Assembly: GCA_964447405.1 (NCBI GenBank)
Contig: CAYUSP010000001.1
Coordinates: forward strand, 558,001 to 622,000
DNA length: 64,000 nucleotides
Source of the DNA: JALNZF01 sp964447405
GTDB lineage: Bacteria; Nitrospirota; UBA9217
Direction of reading: 5' to 3'
The notes under the pieces are model-generated. The model was not told where the DNA came from, did no database searches, and was given only the letters and a program-made list of their open reading frames with translations. How positions within the stretch are numbered: the first letter of the stretch is position 1; every line of letters begins with the position of its first letter. Shown in pieces: positions 1 through 9,458 of this stretch. The translations under genes and the position numbers were made by a program.

Positions 1-1183
1 GCTCGCGGAGGCATTTCGCAGTGTAAAAAAAAGGTGGATACTTACCCTTGCCCTTCTGCTGCATGACCTGGGAAAAGCGTTTAGGGACAACCATGAGTTG
101 CGAGGGGAGGAACTTGCCAAGGGCATCCTTGACCGATTGGGCATTGTCGGCGATGATCGGCAGAGAATTCTCCTGCTGATCAGGCATCATGTGGTCATGA
201 CGCTTCTGTCGCAGAGGAGGGAACTGGGCGATCGGAAAGTCATCGATGATTTTGCGAGATTGGTGCAGGACCGCGAAAACCTCAACATGCTTTATCTGCT
301 TACCTATGCGGATATTTCAGCGGTAAATCCTACGGCCTGGACACAGTGGAAATCAGTGCTTTTACGGGACTTGTATGTGAGAACACTGCACAGCCTCGAG
401 GGGCGCGCGAACCTTGACGAGGAGACACAAGACAGGCTGGCCTCAGCACGGGAAAGAATCACCCGTGGATTGCAGGGCCGCTTCCCGTTGGAAGAAATAG
501 AGGCCTATCTCGCTACAATGCCTGAACAGTATATCCTGATGGTTTCAAATCAACGCGTGGCTGATCATCTTGAGATGATGCGGGTTCTTCCTAAAGAAAA
601 CCTCGTAATCCGGCATCGTCACGAACCCGAACGTGGCTACACGGAACTCACGGTATGCGCTTATGACGCCTACGGCATGTTCTACCGGACAGCCGGAGCG
701 ATCGCGGCCAAACATCTGAGCATTTTGCGCGCTCAGGTGTTCACCTCTAAACAGGGCGTGATGCTTGATACATTCCAGATCACCGATCCCGCTGGCAACA
801 TGTGCGATTACGAAGATGTTTGGGAGAGCGTGCGCACAGACTTGCGCAATGTCTTAATGCACGGGGGGCGTCCGCCGGAACCGGGCCTGTTCAAGACGCC
901 GGCAGGCACAACCGTAGTTGCATCGCCAACCGTTGAATTTGACAATACCACCTCGGATCAATTCACGATCATCGATATCACTGCCCGGGACAGGGTAGGA
1001 TTTCTTTATCATGTGGCCAGAACTCTCTTTGAACTGAACCTGGATATCTGTTCTGCGAAGATCGTCACTGAAGGTTCGAGGGTCATGGATGCTTTTTATG
1101 TGACCGATCTCTTCAGAAGGAAAATCGATGACAGCGCCCGGTTGATTAAAATTAAAGACGCCTTGACGAGTGTTATCGCTTAA
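1..1183 (+). CDS. glnD: Bifunctional uridylyltransferase/uridylyl-removing enzyme GlnD, C-terminal part (5' end outside window)
   Basis: GlnD is the nitrogen sensor that uridylylates and deuridylylates PII proteins. The reading frame is open from base 2 to the window edge, so about 393 C-terminal residues are present and the nucleotidyltransferase domain lies upstream. Visible parts are the HD phosphohydrolase (uridylyl-removing) motif HDLGK at bases 62-76, the family segment IRHHVVM shortly after, and two C-terminal ACT domains (bases about 640-820 and 960-1160) that bind glutamine in this family. The TTG at base 98 is an internal Leu codon, not a start. The full protein is usually about 850-900 residues. 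It is followed at 44 bp by the tamB-like gene. Identification is firm because the HD-ACT-ACT order is characteristic; only completeness is unknown. Confidence 0.93.
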   Translation, partial: LAEAFRSVKKRWILTLALLLHDLGKAFRDNHELRGEELAKGILDRLGIVGDDRQRILLLIRHHVVMTLLSQRRELGDRKVIDDFARLVQDRENLNMLYLLTYADISAVNPTAWTQWKSVLLRDLYVRTLHSLEGRANLDEETQDRLASARERITRGLQGRFPLEEIEAYLATMPEQYILMVSNQRVADHLEMMRVLPKENLVIRHRHEPERGYTELTVCAYDAYGMFYRTAGAIAAKHLSILRAQVFTSKQGVMLDTFQITDPAGNMCDYEDVWESVRTDLRNVLMHGGRPPEPGLFKTPAGTTVVASPTVEFDNTTSDQFTIIDITARDRVGFLYHVARTLFELNLDICSAKIVTEGSRVMDAFYVTDLFRRKIDDSARLIKIKDALTSVIA

Positions 1184-1227
1184 CAAATGATCCCGGGTTT
1201 GCTGGGATCGGCCCAATCAGATTGATT

Positions 1228-4200
1228 ATGTCTTATTCCAAGAAAAAAAAATATGCGCTGCTCCTGATCATCCTGATCTCAACTCTTTCAGGGATCGAAC
1301 TGTATGTCCAGAGCGACGCGTTCAGCCTGATGATCAGGCCGTATGTTGTCGTACCACTCAAAGAAATGCTTGGCGAGGAAGTCCGCATAGGCCGGGTTAA
1401 AGCACGCTTTCTCCCGCCATCGCTCGAGGTCCGGGACCTATCCTTTCAAGGAAGGAATGGGGATGAAATTGCGGCAATCAGGAGAATAACCGCTTATCTG
1501 AATCCCGTTCCGCTCATCCTGAAAAAAGTCCGCATACCATCGATTACCATATTGGAGCCTCGCGTTTTCGCGGTCAGATCGCAGGATGGCTCCATAAATC
1601 TGCAGCCGCTCGCGGAACGGTTGCGACAAGGTTTTGCTGTTAAACAGCCAACAGGGGCTGACACTGACGGCTATCATTTGCTGCTCCGCTCGATCATCAT
1701 TAAAAAAGGCCGAATTGTCTTCCAGGATGATTCGACCCCTGCTAACCTGTCCCTAGCTGACCTCTCCATGATTGTGAGCGTAGACGTTTCTCAGGAGCGC
1801 GTTACGACCTCATTACAGGAAGGGCGTCTGAGTATTTCGGCGCCTGCATACCCGGAGTTGACCGGTAATCTCAAAGCCAAGGTGAGATATGATCATGGCC
1901 GCATTCATATGGAAACCTTTGAATTGTCGACAGCCGACGCAATGATACAGGTTGCCGGTGAAGCCGGATTTGAGCAACATGCTCCTCTTGACCTGAGCAT
2001 CCAGGTCCAATCCGGCCCCCAGGTACTGGGGAAATTTCTCGATCGATTAAATCCGCAAAAAAAGCGGAAAGCTTCCCGTGTTGAACTCCAGGCCCATATA
2101 GGAGGCAGGGTCTCTGATCCTGATATAGGGGGAAATCTAGTCATTTCAGCGCTTCCCTATCAGGGGTATCTCTTGCAAAATGCAGCCGTGTCTTTCTCCT
2201 TTCAGAACAGAAACCTGATACTCACCGGCAGCAACTGGAAACTCTCGCATGGGGGGGATCATCTGGCCATCGAGCATATCGCCGCCTCACTTGGATACAG
2301 CAGGGGCGGCGTGGACATAGAGCGATTCCAGGTTCAGGCAGGCGATATGACGGTGCGATTCGAAGGACGCGCTGATCCTTCGATCGGCTACGACGTGAAC
2401 GTGAGCGCCATATCCGTGGGAAAGGGCAGGGCATTACAATTTCTGACAGGCGTACCTGTTGAAGGGGAAGTGTCCGCTCTTGGCCATCTCAGCGGTCTCT
2501 TGACCGGACCCCGCATGGAAGGAACGCTCGGATCCAGTCTGGTCAAGGTCCGTGGCATACCGTTCAGCAGGGTGTACGGATCGTTCGAGTACGTTGATCG
2601 CAAACTTCGCTTGTCATCCGTCGAAATAGCGGAGCAGACTTCGCGCTATGTGTTTGATGGATCCGTGGATCTCAGCGGCGAAGAACCGGTCTACGCGGCA
2701 AAGCTACGTGTGCTCCGTTCGGATGTCGTGAATATCGTGGCGTTGTTCTATGAACAACTGCCGCTCAGGTTGTCGGCCTCAGGCGTGTTGAACTTTGATG
2801 GCACAGCGAAAAAATATTCAGGCAGCGGTTTTCTGAGGCTGGACGCGGGAAGCGCTTACGGGGAGTCCTTTGCCAGCGGGTCCATAATTGCGTCGCTTAC
2901 AACAGGAAAGATCGCATTTCCCCAGGTTGTCCTGTATAAGGAAAAAGGCAGGGTAAAGGGAACAGGCTGGATTGGTTATGATGAAGGGACTTATTCCGCG
3001 GAACTCGAAGCAGACGGCATGGACCTCTCAACCATAGATCGCCTGAAAGGTATGCCAATCGCCGGTCCGGGTAGGCTTGATATCCACTCTTCAGGAACGT
3101 TTGCCCGACCGGAAATGCGCCTGAACCTTGATGTGGACGACCTGCAGTTCAATCAGATCTCTTTTGGAGAAGTGCATGCGAGTGCTGCGATACGTGACGA
3201 GGTCATGACAATCAAGGCTCGCGTGATTGATGAACGCGCGGTATTCAACCTGCGATGGTTGCTTGCGCGGCCTTTTACCTGGCAAGTGGATGCCTCGATT
3301 CAAAACAGCGTATTCGATCCGTTTCTCCTCTCCGGGATCAAAGGAATGGCAGACCAGGTCAGGATGGCGGTTGACGGCAGCCTGCAGGTGCGGGGACAGG
3401 GTTTTGATTCAAAAAAGGTGAGTGGGGATATCCATATTGCGAAAATCCATGCGGTATATGGTGATTACCGGATGGAGAATGCCACGGAAGCAATTATTGC
3501 TATCAATGACGGAAAACTGAACGCGGAAGCGCTCAGTTTTGTCGGTCCAGGGACCAGGATCGACATCACCGGATGGCTACGACCCCTTGAGGACATTGAT
3601 CTCGAGCTGAAAGGAGTAGCGGATGTGGCGCTCCTGAAGCTGCTCTACCGAGAGGTTGAACATGCTGCTGGCCATGCGGAGCTCAAAATCTCCCTGCGGG
3701 ATGCATGGAAAAGTCCTGATCTTTCCGGTGAACTGCATCTGATGAACGGAGAGGTTAAGGTCAGGGATATACCGCAAAGGTTTACCGCGCTCAAGGGCAG
3801 GATCATATTTTCCGAGGGCAGGCTCGTGACTGACCTTCTTTCCGGAGAAATGGGCGGCGGAGCGTTAACCGCTTCTGGATGGGCGCAGTTGAAAGGGTTT
3901 TCGATGCAGGAATTTTCTGCAAAGGCGTCGGTGGAAAACATGACCGTGCGGTATCCTGAAGGTTTGATATCGACGCTGAGCGGAGAGCTTTATTACGACG
4001 GTGATGCCATGGAACAAACCCTGTCCGGCGATATCGCCATTAAACGGGCGCGCTATGACAAGCGGGTTGAATGGAAAAGCATGCTCGTAGACATAGGCAG
4101 GGGCTTGTATCAGAAGAGGAAGACGGAGATCGGCTGGATCGGCGATACGCAGATAAACCTGCGTTTTCATGGAGCCGATGGCGTGGCATTCCAGAATAAT

Positions 4201-4875
4201 CTCGCAAAAATGAATCTTGATGTCGACGTGTTTCTCAAGGGAACGGTGAACGCACCCTACCTGTTAGGGAGGATCGAAGCACGTAAGGGTGTTGTTTATT
4301 TCCGCAAGAATGACTTTAAGATTCTGCATGCATCGGCGGATTTTGTTGATCCCGGAAGAATGAATCCGGTACTGGATATACAGGCGGAAACGCAGGTGCG
4401 CGAGTATCTGATACGGCTCGCCGTGACGGGCACATCGGAGCGTGCAATTGTTACTCTGATCTCCGATCCATCGCTGAACGAGCCTGACATTCTTGGCCTG
4501 CTCGCGCTGGGGAAGAAAGGATCCGAGCTCATTGGGAAGGAGGCGGGCGTCGGAGTTGGCGAAGCAGCATCTTTCGCTACGGGCCAGTTCCAGGATATTT
4601 TTGAACGGCGCGCCAGGAGCCTCACCGGCCTTGACCGGTTTCAGGTGGACCCCTATGTAGGGAAGAGCGACACCTCGGTACCGAGGGTCACCGTCGGCAA
4701 GGAACTCGTCCAGAATAAACTGTATGTTACTTATTCATCCAACGTGGGAGCATCCGTGCCTGAGCAAAACTTCAGGATAGAGTATATACTGAACAGGCAT
4801 TTTTCACTCGTTGGAGAGCACAATGAAGTTGGGAACAATGGGGCTGATATCAAGTACCGGTTCGAATTCAAATAG
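1228..4875 (+). CDS. tamB: TamB-like translocation/assembly module protein (AsmA/DUF490 family)
   Basis: A 1215-residue envelope protein. A single N-terminal hydrophobic anchor (residues about 8-24, after a run of lysines) is followed by a very long, repetitive beta-strand-rich region typical of AsmA/TamB proteins. The C-terminal 200 residues contain the TamB (DUF490) domain, ending in an aromatic, amphipathic beta region with terminal YRFEFK. Family members span the periplasm, form a hydrophobic groove, and are implicated in outer-membrane protein assembly (with TamA) or phospholipid transport. The ATG at 1228 was chosen over a TTG two codons earlier; neither has a good ribosome binding site. 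No tamA is adjacent, but bamA lies at 55.6 kb, and many lineages have TamB without TamA. It converges with polA. Confidence 0.85.
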   Translation: MSYSKKKKYALLLIILISTLSGIELYVQSDAFSLMIRPYVVVPLKEMLGEEVRIGRVKARFLPPSLEVRDLSFQGRNGDEIAAIRRITAYLNPVPLILKKVRIPSITILEPRVFAVRSQDGSINLQPLAERLRQGFAVKQPTGADTDGYHLLLRSIIIKKGRIVFQDDSTPANLSLADLSMIVSVDVSQERVTTSLQEGRLSISAPAYPELTGNLKAKVRYDHGRIHMETFELSTADAMIQVAGEAGFEQHAPLDLSIQVQSGPQVLGKFLDRLNPQKKRKASRVELQAHIGGRVSDPDIGGNLVISALPYQGYLLQNAAVSFSFQNRNLILTGSNWKLSHGGDHLAIEHIAASLGYSRGGVDIERFQVQAGDMTVRFEGRADPSIGYDVNVSAISVGKGRALQFLTGVPVEGEVSALGHLSGLLTGPRMEGTLGSSLVKVRGIPFSRVYGSFEYVDRKLRLSSVEIAEQTSRYVFDGSVDLSGEEPVYAAKLRVLRSDVVNIVALFYEQLPLRLSASGVLNFDGTAKKYSGSGFLRLDAGSAYGESFASGSIIASLTTGKIAFPQVVLYKEKGRVKGTGWIGYDEGTYSAELEADGMDLSTIDRLKGMPIAGPGRLDIHSSGTFARPEMRLNLDVDDLQFNQISFGEVHASAAIRDEVMTIKARVIDERAVFNLRWLLARPFTWQVDASIQNSVFDPFLLSGIKGMADQVRMAVDGSLQVRGQGFDSKKVSGDIHIAKIHAVYGDYRMENATEAIIAINDGKLNAEALSFVGPGTRIDITGWLRPLEDIDLELKGVADVALLKLLYREVEHAAGHAELKISLRDAWKSPDLSGELHLMNGEVKVRDIPQRFTALKGRIIFSEGRLVTDLLSGEMGGGALTASGWAQLKGFSMQEFSAKASVENMTVRYPEGLISTLSGELYYDGDAMEQTLSGDIAIKRARYDKRVEWKSMLVDIGRGLYQKRKTEIGWIGDTQINLRFHGADGVAFQNNLAKMNLDVDVFLKGTVNAPYLLGRIEARKGVVYFRKNDFKILHASADFVDPGRMNPVLDIQAETQVREYLIRLAVTGTSERAIVTLISDPSLNEPDILGLLALGKKGSELIGKEAGVGVGEAASFATGQFQDIFERRARSLTGLDRFQVDPYVGKSDTSVPRVTVGKELVQNKLYVTYSSNVGASVPEQNFRIEYILNRHFSLVGEHNEVGNNGADIKYRFEFK

Positions 4876-4964
4876 CAAAGATTCAGAGTGTCATGGATTT
4901 GCCATGATACTATGACGATCTGACTCTTTATCTAGTCTCTTCCGACACCCTGGTTTCATAGGTT

Positions 4965-7649
4965 CTAATGCGCTTCATCCCAGTTCATGCCTGATCCCAT
5001 GTCAACCTTGATCGGCACGGCCAAGCTTTGCACTCCCTCCATTTCCTCCCTGACGAGCTTCTTCACCTGGTTCATTTCGTGATCAGGTACTTCAAAAACC
5101 AGCTCATCGTGAATCTGCAGGATCATGTGCGTTTTGAGCTGCTCCCGGCAAAGCCGACGGTGGATGTTGATCATGGCAAGTTTAATGAGGTCGGCGGCGG
5201 TCCCCTGGATGGGAGTGTTCACAGCGGTGCGTTCGCCAAAACTGCGTACGGATGCGTTGGCGGATGCGAGCTCGGGAATAAACCGCCTGCGTCCGAGGAG
5301 GGTGGCCACCTGACCAGTACTTTTTGCTTCCTCGATGGTTCGATCGATGAATTTCCGCACATCCGGGTACCGGGCAAAGTAGTTTTCAATGTACCGCTTT
5401 GCCTCCCCATTTGATACTCCTATATCCTGCGCCAGGCCGTACGCTGAAATGCCGTAGATAATGCCGAAATTCACCGACTTAGCCTTGCGGCGCATCTCCC
5501 CGGTTACTTCATCCGGAGTGAGTCCGAATATTTCTGAAGCGGTTCGCGTGTGAATATCCTCATCCAGTTGAAACGTCCTGATCAGCGCCGGATCATTGCT
5601 CATGTGCGCAAGGATGCGGAGCTCGATCTGGGAATAGTCTGCGGATAGCAGGCTCGATCCTTGTTCAGCGATGAATGCCCGCCTGATCTGCCTGCCGATC
5701 GGGGTGCGAATTGGGATGTTCTGCAGATTCGGGTCGCTGCTGGAGAGTCTCCCGGTAGCAGTAACTGCCTGGTTTAGTGAGGTGTGAAGCCTGTTAGTCT
5801 CGGGATTAATCAACACGGGAAGCGCATCCATATAGGTGGATTTTAGCTTCGCCAGGGAGCGGTATTTCAGTATCTCCGCGGGTAGGGGGTGAACATGAGC
5901 AAGCCCCTCCAGAACATCCACGTCGGTCGAAAAACCGGTCTTGGTCTTTTTTATCGGTGTGAGCTGCAGTTTTTCAAACAGTATCACGGCCAGCTGTTTC
6001 GGTGAATTTATATTGAACGTACCGCCTGCCAATTCGTAGATTGCCTGTTCGATGGAATTCATTTCAATACAGGCATTTTTCGATAGCTGTGATAACACCT
6101 CCGCATCTATCTTCACACCAATGCGCTCCATGCTGACGAGGACCTCAATAAGCGGCATCTCCATTTCGTGAAAGAGTTTTTCCAGGTTATGCTCCTTGAG
6201 CAGGGGCTCAAGCGTCGTCTTGAGCCTGAGCGTAATGTCCGCATCTTCGCCTGAATACCGAACCGCTGCAGGGATCTCTACCTGGTCGAAGCTGATCTGC
6301 TTTTTCCCGGTGCCGGTTACCTCGTTGTAGGTAATGGTCCTATGGTTAAGATACTCAAGCGCCAACGCATCCATGCCATGCGACGGTTTCCCGGGATTCA
6401 AGAGATAGGAGGCTATCATCGTGTCGAATGACACGTTGCTCACTTCTATCCTATAGCGTCCCAGCACCAGCAGGTCATATTTAATGTTCTGGCCTATCTT
6501 GCCAATCGAGGGATTAAGGAACAGTGGCTTGAGTACATTCAACGCATCGTCAAGAGGGATCTGTCCGGGCATGTGCGGATAGTTGTGGCCGAGGGGAAGA
6601 TAAAAGGCCTCACCAGGGCTGAGGGAGAATGAGATACCCACGAGTTTTGCGCGCAGGGGGTCGAGAGAGGTTGTTTCCGTGTCAAAACTGAATTCTTCAG
6701 CCTTTGCCAAGCGCATTGCCAGATGAAGGAGTTCATCTTTATCGAGAATAGCGTGATAGTTAGCAGGAGGAACCTGTTCGTCCGGAGCGATATGCTTCAG
6801 CAGCGCGGTGAATTGGAGTTCCTTGAACATTGACAGGAGTACGCCCGTGTCAGGCGGTTTGATCTTTAAGTCTTCATAGTTAAGTCGTAGTGGGATATCC
6901 GTATGAAGGACCGCAAGCTCGCGGCTCAGGCGTGCGAGCTGTGCATGGTCGGCAACGGACTGACGCAGTTTCGGTTTTGTGATCTCATGAGAGCGGGATA
7001 TCAGGTTCTCGATGGTCCCGAATTGCCTGATCAGCACCTGAGCGGTCTTTTCTCCGATGCCTGGAACGCCAGGAATGTTGTCCGACGCATCTCCCATAAG
7101 ACCCAGGATTTCCACTACCCGGTCAGGATGCACGCCGAACCGCTCCTCTACATCAGCCGGTTCAAAAAACTTATCTTTCATTGAATCATAGACCGTGATA
7201 TTTGTTCCAACGAGTTGAAGCAAGTCCTTATCCCCGCTCACGACCGTGATACCGATTCCATCGCTCTCCGCTTTGCGAGCAATCGTGGCGATCACATCGT
7301 CTGCCTCTTCACCCTCAACGATAAACACGGGGATGCGAAAAGCCTCGACCAGCTTATGAATATAGGGTATCTGCGGAACAAGGTCACTGGGCATTGGCGG
7401 GCGATGGGCTTTGTATTCTGCGTATTCGGAATGCCGCCGGGTCCGTCCTTTTGGATCAAATACGATGGCCAGTAAGTCGGGTTTACGATCCTTTATGACC
7501 TTCAGAAGCATGTTGGCGAATCCGAAAATAGCATTCGTCGGAAGGCCGGATGAATTGCTCAGCCCACGTACAGCATAAAATGCACGGTAAATGTACGAAT
7601 TACCGTCGATAATATAGAGGATTTCTTTTTTTCTGTTTGTCGAAGCCAT
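4965..7649 (-). CDS. polA: DNA polymerase I
   Basis: An 894-residue polymerase for gap filling and Okazaki-fragment processing. All three domains look intact. The 5'-3' exonuclease/FEN domain (residues about 1-300) has DGNSYIYRAFYA, EEADDVIA and GDASDNIPGVPGIGEKTA. The 3'-5' proofreading domain has DTET near residue 322, NIKYD, and YSGEDADITL, so the metal ligands are retained. The polymerase domain has motif A SADYSQIELRIL (about 670), motif B RRKAKSVNFGIIYG (about 725) and motif C QIHDELVFEV (about 845). The open frame extends 20 codons upstream, but the ATG at 7649 gives the family N-terminus and sits directly beneath a good promoter. There is no Shine-Dalgarno sequence, which suggests a leaderless or near-leaderless message. 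Confidence 0.97.
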   Translation of the reverse strand: MASTNRKKEILYIIDGNSYIYRAFYAVRGLSNSSGLPTNAIFGFANMLLKVIKDRKPDLLAIVFDPKGRTRRHSEYAEYKAHRPPMPSDLVPQIPYIHKLVEAFRIPVFIVEGEEADDVIATIARKAESDGIGITVVSGDKDLLQLVGTNITVYDSMKDKFFEPADVEERFGVHPDRVVEILGLMGDASDNIPGVPGIGEKTAQVLIRQFGTIENLISRSHEITKPKLRQSVADHAQLARLSRELAVLHTDIPLRLNYEDLKIKPPDTGVLLSMFKELQFTALLKHIAPDEQVPPANYHAILDKDELLHLAMRLAKAEEFSFDTETTSLDPLRAKLVGISFSLSPGEAFYLPLGHNYPHMPGQIPLDDALNVLKPLFLNPSIGKIGQNIKYDLLVLGRYRIEVSNVSFDTMIASYLLNPGKPSHGMDALALEYLNHRTITYNEVTGTGKKQISFDQVEIPAAVRYSGEDADITLRLKTTLEPLLKEHNLEKLFHEMEMPLIEVLVSMERIGVKIDAEVLSQLSKNACIEMNSIEQAIYELAGGTFNINSPKQLAVILFEKLQLTPIKKTKTGFSTDVDVLEGLAHVHPLPAEILKYRSLAKLKSTYMDALPVLINPETNRLHTSLNQAVTATGRLSSSDPNLQNIPIRTPIGRQIRRAFIAEQGSSLLSADYSQIELRILAHMSNDPALIRTFQLDEDIHTRTASEIFGLTPDEVTGEMRRKAKSVNFGIIYGISAYGLAQDIGVSNGEAKRYIENYFARYPDVRKFIDRTIEEAKSTGQVATLLGRRRFIPELASANASVRSFGERTAVNTPIQGTAADLIKLAMINIHRRLCREQLKTHMILQIHDELVFEVPDHEMNQVKKLVREEMEGVQSLAVPIKVDMGSGMNWDEAH

Positions 7650-7657
7650 AGTTGCAG

Positions 7658-7686
7658 AGTATATCGTAACGAACAAAAAAACACAA
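7658..7686 (-). promoter_or_regulatory. Sigma-70 type promoter for polA
   Basis: On the minus strand there is a -35 TTGTGT (7681-7686) and a -10 TATACT (7658-7663) with a 17-bp spacer. The predicted start of transcription, about base 7651, is only about 2 nt before the polA ATG at 7649. Confidence 0.6.
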
Positions 7687-7970
7687 TCTGAGAAATCATG
7701 TGGCAGCACATAACTAATTGATTGTTATTATTTATATTTAGGACTGCTTCTGCATGGCAAGTATTAATTGTATGCGAAGCTAAGATTCAAGATGTAATTT
7801 GAAATGCTGAATAGTTGGTGGTTTTCGCTCACAGTGCTCACCAATGCTCTAATAAAACAGTATGTTAGTCTCAGCAGGTTGTGGGCAACACATTGTAATA
7901 TAATACTAAATACACTCACAGTGTCTGGTATCTTTATTGCAAATAATCTATTCGATTTCTAAGAGGATTT
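7687..7970. other. AT-rich intergenic region between polA and comFB-like gene
   Basis: Together with the polA promoter this makes a gene-free stretch of about 320 bp between divergent genes. A perfect TATAAT lies at 7899-7904, about 70 bp before the comFB-like start. The best -35 candidate, TTGTGG at 7879-7884, leaves only a 14-bp spacer, so the promoter is uncertain. No RNA gene, repeat or riboswitch was recognised. The stretch is visibly more AT-rich than the flanking genes. The only other clear element is the ribosome binding site AGAGG at 7962-7966. Confidence 0.4.
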
Positions 7971-8291
7971 ATGATCGGCAAAGAATACAACGTAAAAAAT
8001 GCAAATTATGAGCGAGTGGTATCGGTAGCTGAAAAGTTTCTCAACGAGAAATATCAGTCTGTATGCAATTGCTCTCGATGTGTTTGTGATATAACCGCAA
8101 TCGCATTGAATTATTTGCCGCCACACTATTATGTCGACCATCTTAGCCCGGAGAAAGAGATCGGTTCTCCCTGGGTAATGGTGGAAACGGCAGTTGTTGA
8201 GGCTATTGACCGTGTTGCGGAAAATCCCAACCATCCCAGCCATTGTGCAAGAGAAGTAGAAGCATCGGATTCTCAGGCGTATATGGGTTGA
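7971..8291 (+). CDS. ComFB-like (late competence protein family) small protein
   Basis: A 106-residue soluble protein resembling the ComFB family. Its hallmark is a cysteine-rich turn followed by a conserved helix and LPP motif: CNCSRCVCDITAIALN then YLPPHYYV (residues about 31-55). ComFB was named from a Bacillus competence operon. Cyanobacterial members have been reported as cyclic-dinucleotide receptors, so a c-di-NMP-sensing role is possible here but not shown. The start is set by AGAGG four bases before the ATG. It is the first gene of a cluster with the NHL protein (45 bp on) and the multiheme cytochrome. The opposite strand is also open over almost the same span; that frame has no family features and is taken as a shadow. 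Confidence 0.72.
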   Translation: MIGKEYNVKNANYERVVSVAEKFLNEKYQSVCNCSRCVCDITAIALNYLPPHYYVDHLSPEKEIGSPWVMVETAVVEAIDRVAENPNHPSHCAREVEASDSQAYMG

Positions 8292-8335
8292 CAACCAAGA
8301 GAGGGAGTGTTATAAGCATACAACTCTTAAGGTTT

Positions 8336-9436
8336 ATGAAAACACGCCTACTCCTCATTACTGCTTGTATCCTTTCGCTTCAACTTATCCTTCCTTTAAC
8401 AGCTAGTCTGAATGCAGAGGCACCCGCACAAACTGTTGTAGAGAAACCATGGGTCTGGCCTCTGGCGCCGGATACATCTCGTGTCCAGCATATCAAAACC
8501 ATCATTACACCGCAGGACCTTGGAATAACCAAGGGTTTTTTCACAAAATTGTGGGAATTCATTGCTGGAGAGGATACCGTGGATCGCATTCTTTCTCCGC
8601 ATGGAATTGCCGCAAATGACAAAGGTGGTGTATATATCGCTGATTGGGGTACAGGGCGGATTCATTATTTTAATTTTGAGAAAAAGAAATATCAGCAGTT
8701 CGGAAAGACAAAGCTTGGTGAACTGATATCACCCATAGGTGTTGCTCTTGATGACGACGGTCTTGTGTATGTATCCGATTCTGCATTGAGGCGTGTTTTT
8801 GTATATAGCGGCACCAGGAACAATGGGATCATTGGGGATGATAGTCTTCTGAGGCCGACTGGGATAGGGATCAATAAAAAAGAGAAGGTCCTGTACGTTG
8901 TGGATACCATGGGACACCGGGTTGATATGTTTGACCTTTCCGGGAAGAAACTCGGGTCCTTTGGAAAGCAGGGTGGCGAAGATGGTGAATTTAATTTTCC
9001 GACACACCTCGCCCTAGATGCAGCAGGGGATGTGTATATCATGGACAGCCTCAATTTTCGTGTGCAAGTATTTAAAAAAAATGGTACCTTTATAACGAAG
9101 TTCGGCGGTAATGGAACAGCCATCGGCAGTTTTATGAAACCAAAGGGAATTGCTGTTGATAGTGAAAACCATATATGGATTTCCGACAGCCTTAGAAATA
9201 CGATCCAGGTCTTTAATCGTGACGGTGAACTTCTACTCATTTTTGGCAAACAGGGTAAGGGGCGGGGAGAATTCGATATCCCTGCCGGCTTATTTATAGA
9301 TGGAAATGATACCCTGTATGTGGCTGATAGCTACAATTACCGGATGCAGATGTTCCAGTATCTGAAACCGCAATCAGACGGGAGCATCCCTGGCGCGGCG
9401 AAGGGGTCTGTTGTCAAGGGAAGCGTTATCCAATGA
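8336..9436 (+). CDS. Secreted NHL-repeat beta-propeller protein
   Basis: A 366-residue protein with a Sec-type signal peptide (positive MKTR, hydrophobic core to about residue 25, likely cleavage near LNA). Six NHL repeats follow, recognisable by recurring segments such as PHGIAANDKGGVYIADWG, PIGVALDDDGLVYVSDS and PAGLFIDGNDTLYVADS, so a six-bladed propeller is expected. No haem-binding motif is present. The frame is open upstream to 8243 through the end of the comFB-like gene, but the ATG at 8336 gives the signal peptide and is preceded by AAGG. The cytochrome gene begins 22 bp downstream. NHL proteins often accompany multiheme cytochromes in metal-reducing bacteria, so a periplasmic or surface scaffold role is plausible; no enzymatic activity can be assigned. 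Confidence 0.85.
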   Translation: MKTRLLLITACILSLQLILPLTASLNAEAPAQTVVEKPWVWPLAPDTSRVQHIKTIITPQDLGITKGFFTKLWEFIAGEDTVDRILSPHGIAANDKGGVYIADWGTGRIHYFNFEKKKYQQFGKTKLGELISPIGVALDDDGLVYVSDSALRRVFVYSGTRNNGIIGDDSLLRPTGIGINKKEKVLYVVDTMGHRVDMFDLSGKKLGSFGKQGGEDGEFNFPTHLALDAAGDVYIMDSLNFRVQVFKKNGTFITKFGGNGTAIGSFMKPKGIAVDSENHIWISDSLRNTIQVFNRDGELLLIFGKQGKGRGEFDIPAGLFIDGNDTLYVADSYNYRMQMFQYLKPQSDGSIPGAAKGSVVKGSVIQ

Positions 9437-9458
9437 TCGACCGTAGCAGAGGTGAATT

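Noticed and set aside
4891..4907. Hairpin TCATGG/CCATGA between tamB and polA as a bidirectional terminator
   Set aside because: The stem is only 6 bp and AT-rich and is not followed by a T-run on either strand. Possible but not supportable as an intrinsic terminator.
7959..8294. Minus-strand open frame of 111 codons almost exactly antisense to the comFB-like gene
   Set aside because: No family signature and no ribosome binding site, whereas the plus-strand frame has a good ribosome binding site and the ComFB motif.
8243..8335. Upstream extension of the NHL gene into comFB
   Set aside because: It would place 31 hydrophilic residues before an evident signal peptide; the ATG at 8336 has AAGG upstream.
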